This document shows positions 6,057-11,824 of a stretch of DNA of 11,824 bases, one piece after another (the stretch's first letter is position 1; each line of letters begins with the position of its first letter). The stretch is from Alphaproteobacteria bacterium (lineage in GTDB: Bacteria; Pseudomonadota; Alphaproteobacteria; JABAAW01). The notes beneath the pieces are model-generated. The model was not told where the DNA came from and ran no database searches. It saw only the letters and a list, made by a program, of their open reading frames with translations. The translations under genes and the position numbers were made by a program. Where the stretch lies: contig JABAAS010000026.1 of NCBI GenBank assembly GCA_014238625.1, forward strand, positions 1 through 11,824, written 5' to 3'.

Positions 6057-6518
6057 TCATAGCTTCGCAGGCTCTCCGAAAAGCTTCGTGATGCGAAAAC
6101 CAACACGACCGCCTAACTCAACAAACTCGCCTCGCGCAAAAGCAACACCTCCACTCTTCGCTACAACATCGTCAAGCGAAACAGATCCAACCTCAACAAC
6201 CGCCCCCTGAGCAATGTTCGCCAAAGACGAAACCGCTAAAGTCACTCGACCTACCTCAAAGTCAACCTCTACCTCCATCTTCTCAACCGACGCTAACTGG
6301 CGCGGCGGTAAAGCTCGCGCCAACGGAGACCCAGAGCTCTCAACATCGCCCAGCTGATCGCTAGTAACGCTGGCAGAAGAGCTCGATACATCATCGCCAG
6401 AATCTACAGAATCTACAGAATTCGCAGAATCCGCAGAATCCGCAGAAATACCCTGAGAGACACTCGTAGTTGCCGCTCCATCGCTCATAGCTCCTGCACT
6501 CGTCGAATCATCGCTCAT
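6057..6518 (-). CDS. sctQ: Short SctQ / FliN-like SpoA-domain protein (C-ring/sorting platform)
   Basis: The C-terminal half (about residues 72-153) is a SpoA (FliN/SctQ C-terminal) domain: EKMEVEVDFEVGRVTLAVSS, then IAQGAVVEVG, and GEFVELGGRVGFRITKLFGE. SpoA proteins form the cytosolic sorting platform that binds the ATPase complex and loads substrates. The N-terminal 70 residues are a Ser/Asp-rich low-complexity segment with SAD/SVD triplets. At 153 aa it is half the length of YscQ (about 307) and resembles the separate C-terminal product of YscQ or HrcQB of plant pathogens. It immediately precedes sctR, the expected place. A second ATG ten codons in (MSDG) is a possible alternative start. 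The leader before the first ATG lacks a clear ribosome binding site. Confidence 0.88.
   Translation of the reverse strand: MSDDSTSAGAMSDGAATTSVSQGISADSADSANSVDSVDSGDDVSSSSASVTSDQLGDVESSGSPLARALPPRQLASVEKMEVEVDFEVGRVTLAVSSLANIAQGAVVEVGSVSLDDVVAKSGGVAFARGEFVELGGRVGFRITKLFGEPAKL
6399..6443 (-). repeat. Five in-frame 9-bp repeats in the sctQ-like gene
   Basis: On the + strand the units are AGAATCTAC twice, AGAATTCGC once and AGAATCCGC twice. Read on the coding strand they give the three-residue repeats SAD/SAN/SVD of the acidic N-terminal segment. Confidence 0.9.
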
Positions 6519-6812
6519 AAAAAATTAACTCGAAGTAATTTTAATAAAAATCCAAAAAAACACCCTGAAAATACTCCTCGCCCAGCTACCCTCGCCCTTC
6601 AGTCTCTGCGCCTAACACAATTCTGCCGCTCGACTCTCCTAATAATATAGTAAAATATCAATCATTTGCACGCAATTTATTTATTGTTGAAGAAACAACC
6701 TACTTTTACCTATAATGTAACGCAAAAAGCACAAAATAAACTCAGCTCCCATAGAGTGACTGGCTGAAAGCTCGTCGAGCTCGCAACAATAGCCGCGGTA
6801 AACCATCAGGCA
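6519..6812. promoter_or_regulatory. Divergent intergenic region between sctQ and sctV
   Basis: This 294-bp non-coding gap separates the start of the minus-strand Q-R-S block from sctV. The middle (about 6640-6720) is A/T-rich and holds a good + strand promoter. A promoter for the Q-R-S block is expected here too, but I find only weak -10-like A/T stretches around 6642-6660 without a convincing -35. The inverted repeat AGCTCG-T-CGAGCT at 6769-6781 lies in the sctV leader and could be a protein-binding site. I found no trace of a missing sctQ N-terminal half. Confidence 0.6.
6687..6716 (+). promoter_or_regulatory. Putative sigma70-type promoter for sctV
   Basis: The -10 box TATAAT at 6711-6716 is a perfect consensus match. 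The -35 TTGAAG at 6687-6692 matches four of six, with an 18-bp spacer. Transcription would start near 6723 and give a leader of about 90 bases before sctV. Confidence 0.6.
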
Positions 6813-8939
6813 ATGTCTATTCTAAATCGAATCTCCGCAGCTCTATCCGGAAGGCAGGATATTATCCTCGCCGTCTTCGTCGTATCCATCATATTCATGC
6901 TGGTAATACCACTGCCAACCCTGATCATCGATGTACTAATCGCATTCAATATATCCATAGCCGTAATACTCTTGATGGTCGCAATATACCTCGCAGCTCC
7001 GCTCGATTTCGCAGCCTTCCCCGCAGTGCTCCTGATAACTACACTATTCCGACTAGCCCTATCCATAAGCACAACTAGGCTGATACTCCTGCAAGCAGAC
7101 GCAGGTGAAATAATACAAACCTTCGGAGAGTTCGTCGTCGGAGGAAACCTCGTCGTCGGGTTGGTCATCTTCCTGATCCTTACCATCGTTCAATTCATCG
7201 TCATAACAAAAGGCGCCGAAAGAGTAGCCGAAGTCAGTGCCAGATTCTCTCTCGATGCCATGCCAGGAAAACAGCTCAGCATCGATGCAGATGTGCGAGC
7301 TGGATCTCTATCCCTCGAAGAAGCTAAAGCGCAACGAAATAATATACAGCGCGAATCCAAGCTATACGGATCCATGGATGGCGCTATGAAGTTCGTAAAA
7401 GGTGATGCGATAGCATCCCTAATAATCGTCTTCGTAAATATGCTCGGAGGGCTAGCAATAGGTTCCATACAGCGCGGTCTATCCTTCGCAGAAGCTATTC
7501 AAGTATATTCAATACTGACAATCGGAGACGGATTGATAGGGCAAATACCAGCACTCTTCATATCCATAACCGCCGGCATAATCGTTACTCGCGTTACAGA
7601 CGATGCGCATAAAACTAACCTCGGGCGCGACATCGGACAACAGATAGGAAGACAACCCAAAGCATTGCTCATCGCAGGGGCTATGCTGTGCGCCTTCGCT
7701 CTAATCCCTGGATTCCCATGGGCCGTATTCCTCGCGCTCGCTGCCGTACTAACCGCGCCAGCCTTCGCCGTAATGTACGCAAAATATATCGATAAAAAGA
7801 AAAACCTCACCCAACCCCGCGCGCAACTCACAACACCAAGCGAGGCTACCGCTAGCGAAGTCGATAAGGAGGTCGCAGAAAAACCCGCTAAAGAGATATT
7901 CTACCCCACAGTTCCTCTGTTGCTCGAACTACCAAGCCAAGCCCTAAAGATAAGCCAAAATGCAGACCAAGAAGTAGGCGAGATGAATAGTATAAAATCA
8001 ACCATAAATGGCTTGCGTATATCTCTATACTACCGATTGGGCGTCGCTCTGCCAGAGGTCGCCGTGCGCGTAAATAACTCACTTGAAGAGCAAAAATACC
8101 GACTCTTCGTAGGTGAAATACCAACCAGCGAAGGACGCATAAATGGAAACTCGCTCTTCGCATTCACAAGCGCAGATACTCTCGATACTTTCGCTATACC
8201 TTACGAAAAAGGACCAGACTTCATACCACGACAAGAAACTCTCTGGGTCGAGCAGCAGCATATCGAGCGCTTGCAGGAAGCAAATATACCATTCAAAAAA
8301 CCCATCAACGCCATCGCATACCATTGCGAAGCCATAGCCGCTCGATACATAGGACAATTCGTTGGAATACAAGAAGTGCGACATATGCTCGCACATATGG
8401 AGCAAAACTTCCCAGACCTCGTGAAAGAAGCACAAAGAGTGCTGCCAATACAAACTCTAACCGAAATAATGCGCAGGCTCGTGCAAGAGTACGTCTCAAT
8501 CAGAGACCTCAGAGCAGTGCTATCCGCCATAATCGAGTGGGGAAGTAAGGAGAAAGACCCCGTAATGCTCGTCGAGCAAATACGATCTAGCCTATCTAGG
8601 CAAATTAGCTTCCAATACTCAGGCGGATTCAATCTGTTGCCAGCATTCCTGCTAACAAACGAGGTCGAAGATAAAATACGCAACGCTATTAGACAAACCT
8701 CGGTCGCAAGCTACATATCTCTTGAGCCAGAAGCCGCTAAACGAATCGTTAGCAGCATCCGTGAAAGGACTAAACAGGAAGGCGAAAGCGAAACTAGTCC
8801 CGTGCTCGTAACCGCACTCGATATTAGAAGGTATGTCCGTAGGCTCATCGAAGCAGAACTGCCAGAGCTGCCAGTGCTCTCTTACCAAGAAATAGTGCCA
8901 GAAATCGCTCTGCAGCCGTTAGGGCGCATCGGTATGTAA
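6813..8939 (+). CDS. sctV: Export gate protein SctV
   Basis: SctV (YscV/InvA/FlhA, FHIPEP family) forms the nonameric export gate. Its membrane half surrounds the SctRST core and its cytosolic ring receives chaperone-substrate complexes. The 708-aa length is typical (675-710). The N-terminal half has about eight membrane segments between residues 18 and 325. It carries the family stretches LFRLALSISTTRLILL (78-93), the loop FSLDAMPGKQLSIDADVRAG (145-164), and IGDGLIGQIPALFISITAG (237-255). Residues about 330-360 are a charged linker, and the rest is the cytosolic domain. It opens the second + strand operon behind the putative promoter, and sctW follows 10 bp later. AGG two bases before the ATG is too close to be a good ribosome binding site, so the start is based on family fit. 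Confidence 0.97.
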   Translation: MSILNRISAALSGRQDIILAVFVVSIIFMLVIPLPTLIIDVLIAFNISIAVILLMVAIYLAAPLDFAAFPAVLLITTLFRLALSISTTRLILLQADAGEIIQTFGEFVVGGNLVVGLVIFLILTIVQFIVITKGAERVAEVSARFSLDAMPGKQLSIDADVRAGSLSLEEAKAQRNNIQRESKLYGSMDGAMKFVKGDAIASLIIVFVNMLGGLAIGSIQRGLSFAEAIQVYSILTIGDGLIGQIPALFISITAGIIVTRVTDDAHKTNLGRDIGQQIGRQPKALLIAGAMLCAFALIPGFPWAVFLALAAVLTAPAFAVMYAKYIDKKKNLTQPRAQLTTPSEATASEVDKEVAEKPAKEIFYPTVPLLLELPSQALKISQNADQEVGEMNSIKSTINGLRISLYYRLGVALPEVAVRVNNSLEEQKYRLFVGEIPTSEGRINGNSLFAFTSADTLDTFAIPYEKGPDFIPRQETLWVEQQHIERLQEANIPFKKPINAIAYHCEAIAARYIGQFVGIQEVRHMLAHMEQNFPDLVKEAQRVLPIQTLTEIMRRLVQEYVSIRDLRAVLSAIIEWGSKEKDPVMLVEQIRSSLSRQISFQYSGGFNLLPAFLLTNEVEDKIRNAIRQTSVASYISLEPEAAKRIVSSIRERTKQEGESETSPVLVTALDIRRYVRRLIEAELPELPVLSYQEIVPEIALQPLGRIGM

Positions 8940-8949
8940 GGGCAAAATA

Positions 8950-10305
8950 ATGAGCGAAAGTCATATCTCTAATCGAATGTTGCCTAGCGTAGCCAGCCTC
9001 GCAACTAATCGAGCAGCTAGTCTCGCAGCTAGTCGAAGTGCGCAAAATACTCGTATTACAGCTCTCGCTAACCCGAACGCTGCTCTGCTCGATATGCAGG
9101 AAGAAATCTCTTTCGCCATCAGCGAAAAAATGGAGAAAAAAAGTGCAGAAAACGAAAAAGCTCAAGAGCGGAACGCTAAACGCCTAAAAGAACTCGCACG
9201 CTTGGTCAAAGAAAAAGGCGGCGTCAACGATAAGTCGCAAGAACCACTCCAGCATAAAATCGAAAATAACTTCAAACAATTAATGCAAAGCAAAACAGAG
9301 CGCAAAACAGAGCAGCAGCACGATAGCGCAAAATCTGACGGCGGAGCTGAAAGCTCTGAAGCCATCGCTTGGAGAAACTCGATGGCTCTAACTAGCGACA
9401 AGGCAGCCATATTCCAAGCTCTCTCCACTCTACGAGAAAAAAGCCGCGCAAAAGGAGACAGCAGAGCCGAAAAATTATACGAAGTAGCACAAGCCCGATG
9501 CGCGCAAGAGTTCGAGCCACAAATACGCGCTGCCGTGAATATTCGCCAAGAATACCAAGAGTTCGCTAAAAAAAATAACCTGCCCGCAGAAAAAGTCCTC
9601 GACGCATACCAAAAAACAGTCGCCGATTATAGCGGAATACTCAGCGCAGCTCTAACCCTAACAGAAAAACTCGGCTTGAAAAATAGCGCCGCAGCAGCAG
9701 ACTTCATACGCGAGAGCGCAAGTAAGGAGATAGCATCGATACAGCCTTCCGTATCACCAGAACAGCTGCTACATATACTCGCAGAGCTAAAAGGCTTGCA
9801 GGTCTTGGCTACAGTCAAAGAGCAAGTCTCGCAACATCGAGAAACTATGCAGCTTAGCGAGCAGCAGCTCGGCGCAGAAAAACTTGAGAAAAGTAGCTCG
9901 CAAAGCTCAAATACTGCTGAGGCAAGCAACGCAAGCAGCGCAAAAGCCCAGAATAATGTCGTAGCTACAAGCTCTGCAACATCTGGCGTAGCCAAGGCTA
10001 TCGCAAATCCAGGCATCACAAATCTAGGTATTATTAGCATAAGCCACGAAAGCCTCGTCACCGCGCTATTGCAAAGCGCTCTCAAGCCTCAAGTCTTCCC
10101 ACAACGCATCGACGAGCCAGCGCAAAAAGCATACGGCGATAAAATAAAAGAACTAGTGCTCCATATGCAAGGGTTACATAAGATATTCAAAAGTATCCCA
10201 GAATACGCCTTCCCAAATCGGTTCGGAAAACAAAAGGCTCTGATGCCAGTAGAAAATCGTATCGATAGCCTGATCGCACGCGAACGCGAGCAGCTAATAT
10301 CGTGA
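8950..10305 (+). CDS. sctW: Gatekeeper SctW (YopN/HrpJ family) with fused TyeA-like end
   Basis: SctW proteins block early secretion of effectors and order the secretion of translocators before effectors. This 451-aa protein has a Ser/Ala-rich start (about 1-40, the likely secretion and chaperone-binding part), then helices rich in charge at 47-90. The HrpJ-like core spans about 145-300, including IRAAVNIRQEYQEFAKKNN and EQLLHILAELKGLQVLATV (271-289), which resembles YopN. Residues about 312-350 are a Ser/Ala/Asn-rich linker. The final 87 residues (SHESLVTALLQSA to LIAREREQLIS) resemble TyeA, including IFKSIPEYAFPN, so YopN and TyeA parts are in one chain, as in many non-Yersinia systems. GTAAGGG lies upstream of the ATG. 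The stop overlaps the next gene by four bases. Confidence 0.85.
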   Translation: MSESHISNRMLPSVASLATNRAASLAASRSAQNTRITALANPNAALLDMQEEISFAISEKMEKKSAENEKAQERNAKRLKELARLVKEKGGVNDKSQEPLQHKIENNFKQLMQSKTERKTEQQHDSAKSDGGAESSEAIAWRNSMALTSDKAAIFQALSTLREKSRAKGDSRAEKLYEVAQARCAQEFEPQIRAAVNIRQEYQEFAKKNNLPAEKVLDAYQKTVADYSGILSAALTLTEKLGLKNSAAAADFIRESASKEIASIQPSVSPEQLLHILAELKGLQVLATVKEQVSQHRETMQLSEQQLGAEKLEKSSSQSSNTAEASNASSAKAQNNVVATSSATSGVAKAIANPGITNLGIISISHESLVTALLQSALKPQVFPQRIDEPAQKAYGDKIKELVLHMQGLHKIFKSIPEYAFPNRFGKQKALMPVENRIDSLIAREREQLIS

Positions 10306-10781
10306 TAGAGCGCGAACGATGGGCGCAACTACTCTTGAACGCTCCAGCGGGAGCGGGGCTGCACGAGACAACAGAACAAAAATCTGGACAACAATCCGCA
10401 GCTACAATTGGCGTCTGCATCGAGGGAATCGCTACAGCAGTTCTACATCAAGACGAGCATGGCGGCGATTATGAGCAGCTCGGTGCAAGCAACGAAATGA
10501 ACGCAAGAATGAACGCAAGGTTGATGCGCATCGTCTTCGACGAAGTGCCGAAAGACGCCCTCGACTTGCTCGAGCTAGCTGAATCTATCGAGCTATACGC
10601 AGAACAAGAAGCTCTGCCATTGCCCCTATACGCATCATCTACTCCAAGCGGACGCCTAGTCGTGAATGTTTGCGCATTCGCTTCCTTCGACGAAACAAGC
10701 GAGGCTATCGAATGCTTGCAGAAAATAACGCAAAAATCACCACAAGAATTAACTCAAAATCTAACTCAAAAATTAAGCTAG
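10302..10781 (+). CDS. Probable T3SS chaperone, possibly for SctW
   Basis: A GTG start overlaps the sctW stop in the 4-base arrangement GTGA, so translation is probably coupled. The 159-aa protein has no membrane segment. Its middle and end (ALDLLELAESIELYAEQEAL, then SGRLVVNVCAFASFDETSEA) look like the helix-strand-helix part of a class I chaperone, but the N-terminal half, with a Gly/Asn-rich stretch at about 53-68, is not clearly like the family. The tail repeats TQ (KITQKSPQELTQNLTQKLS). A gene directly after the gatekeeper often encodes its chaperone or a partner such as SycN, YscB or YscY, so that is the working idea. The first start visible after the overlap would be much later, which supports GTG. 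Confidence 0.6.
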   Translation: MIERERWAQLLLNAPAGAGLHETTEQKSGQQSAATIGVCIEGIATAVLHQDEHGGDYEQLGASNEMNARMNARLMRIVFDEVPKDALDLLELAESIELYAEQEALPLPLYASSTPSGRLVVNVCAFASFDETSEAIECLQKITQKSPQELTQNLTQKLS

Positions 10782-10789
10782 AAGCTTAA
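10773..10789. repeat. 7-3-7 inverted repeat over the stop codon
   Basis: TTAAGCT-AGA-AGCTTAA spans the TAG stop of the chaperone gene. The stem is perfect but short, without a following T run on the + strand, so it is unlikely to be a full terminator. The next gene starts 32 bp after the stop. Confidence 0.35.
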
Positions 10790-10813
10790 GATAGAGAAAA
10801 CAAAAGCGGAAAA

Positions 10814-11824
10814 GTGGCATTCCAACTACGAATACTCAGTGGAAAGCATAAAGGCGCAGAGCTGCGTCTGGAAACTCGTCGATATTCGCTCGGTAGCGGC
10901 GAGGAAAACTCGCTTATCTTATCCGATAGCAATATCGCAAAAAAACATATCTCTTTCTTCTTCGCTGAAGGAGAAATCTCCGTCTTGAGCGCAGAGGGCG
11001 GCTTGCTCGTAGATGGGGTGAGTGTCGATAAATTGCCTATCGATGTAGCTCCTCTGCAGGTAATGACACTCGCTGTCTCTGAGCCGAGCGATAATGTCTC
11101 AATCGCATTTCGCGAAACCGAAGCAAGCGGTAACATGAGTGGTGACCTAAATGAAAGTGTGAATAACTGGCCAGACGAAGAGAAAATCGAGGAATTGCTA
11201 CTGAAAAATAAACAGCTGAAAGACACTAAAAATAACTCGCAGAAAACTCGACAGGTTGAAAAAAAACTCGGCGCATTCGCTCGCATGGGGGCACGAATGG
11301 GGTCAAGCATGGGGTACAGTAATAAAAAAATACTCGTCCCCAGCATCATCGCAACCCTCGCAACTCTCGCAGCAATAGCCCTTATAACCATCGCAACGCT
11401 ACTCTGGCTCGACCCCGCTCGATGGCAAGCAAAAAGAATGCAGAAAGTCGAAAAAAGGCTCGAAAAAGAGCTCGCCGCAAAACCACAAAGCCAGAGAACA
11501 GTGCGTATAGCACAAGAAAAAGACGGCAGCTTCGTGTTGCTAGGATATGTCGAAACCGAAAAAGAACTCGTACGCCTGCGCGGATTAGCCTTCGAGTCAG
11601 GGTTGCAAATCAGAGTCGTCAGCAAAGAGCAGCTCATAGCAGCCATCGAAGTCATCGCTCAACAATATAACCTCTACGCTAACTTCAAGCTCGCGCCAGT
11701 CGGAAAGGCTTCCACTATCAAAACCAAAAATAAAGAAAACAGACCCACCATCGCAGGCGAGAGAAAAAGAGGAAATACTTACTACAGCTTCGAGGATTTG
11801 CAACTAGGGGGTGCAAGATTAATA
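10814..11824 (+). CDS. sctD: Inner-membrane ring protein SctD (YscD-like), 5' part
   Basis: SctD forms the outer of the two inner-membrane rings; its cytoplasmic FHA domain contacts the sorting platform. The frame is open from GTG at 10814 to the window end, 337 codons, so roughly the last quarter is missing (YscD is about 420 aa). Residues 2-100 are an FHA-like domain: FQLRILSGKHKGAELRLE and LILSDSNIAKKHISFFF closely follow the YscD start. Residues about 115-170 are a charged linker. One membrane helix lies at about 173-199 (LVPSIIATLATLAAIALITI), placing the C-terminus in the periplasm. Residues about 223-285 look like a first BON-like ring domain (DGSFVLLGYVETEKELVRLR). GTG is preceded by AAAGCGGAAAA, a weak site, and no ATG fits the family start. 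No other gene overlaps convincingly. Confidence 0.92.
   Translation, partial: MAFQLRILSGKHKGAELRLETRRYSLGSGEENSLILSDSNIAKKHISFFFAEGEISVLSAEGGLLVDGVSVDKLPIDVAPLQVMTLAVSEPSDNVSIAFRETEASGNMSGDLNESVNNWPDEEKIEELLLKNKQLKDTKNNSQKTRQVEKKLGAFARMGARMGSSMGYSNKKILVPSIIATLATLAAIALITIATLLWLDPARWQAKRMQKVEKRLEKELAAKPQSQRTVRIAQEKDGSFVLLGYVETEKELVRLRGLAFESGLQIRVVSKEQLIAAIEVIAQQYNLYANFKLAPVGKASTIKTKNKENRPTIAGERKRGNTYYSFEDLQLGGARLI

Noticed and set aside
4991..6518. Flagellar fliN-fliP-fliQ instead of T3SS genes
   Set aside because: The families are homologous, but the neighbours (needle protein, FHA-type SctD, SctW gatekeeper, secretion chaperones) are specific to injectisomes.
10786..11655. A long open frame of 289 codons on the minus strand
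   Set aside because: It lies opposite sctD, which has a clear FHA domain, membrane helix and family match. The minus-strand protein is Ser/Cys-rich without recognisable domains, as expected of a shadow frame.

Overview
The window is a stretch of a type III secretion system (T3SS, injectisome) locus from a Gram-negative bacterium. The closest family is the Ysc (Yersinia/Pseudomonas/Chlamydia-like) branch. Evidence for that branch is the Ysc-like opening and the N263-P-T cleavage site of SctU, a YscF-type needle ending in KGILQRMN, a YscG-like TPR protein beside the needle, and a YscD-like FHA domain in SctD. The host cannot be named from the sequence. Ile ATA and Leu CTA/CTC codons are common, and the + strand is rich in A and C even through minus-strand genes, which is a strong strand asymmetry.

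Layout. Positions 1-2978 hold the end of the needle gene sctF, a GC-rich array of five 17-bp repeats, an unrecognised 141-aa gene, a TPR (SctG-like) gene, a CesT-family chaperone gene and sctT. Positions 3034-4693 hold sctU and a small CesT-like candidate. Positions 4694-4990 are a convergent intergenic region with a series of perfect inverted repeats. Positions 4991-6518 carry sctS, sctR and a very short sctQ on the minus strand, read Q-R-S. Positions 6519-6812 are a divergent promoter region. Positions 6813-11824 hold sctV, sctW (with a fused TyeA-like end), a probable chaperone gene and the 5' part of sctD, which runs off the window.

How the genes fit together. SctR, SctS, SctT and SctU form the inner-membrane export gate core and SctV is the nonameric export gate. 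The SctQ-like protein is the SpoA-domain part of the cytosolic sorting platform. SctD is the inner-membrane ring protein with a cytoplasmic FHA domain. SctF is the needle, with SctG and possibly the 141-aa protein as its partners. SctW is the gatekeeper, and two or three class I-type chaperones would deliver substrates or the gatekeeper. The ATPase (SctN), secretin (SctC), SctJ, SctK, SctL, SctO, SctP, SctI, translocators and effectors are not in the window.

Most notable oddities: SctU carries NPTK in place of the canonical NPTH autocleavage motif; the QRS block is inverted relative to TU; SctQ is reduced to a single SpoA domain; a G-rich island (about 4100-4880) reverses the strand bias and ends in overlapping hairpins; the needle is methionine-rich; and a 17-bp G-rich tandem array lies just after the needle gene.
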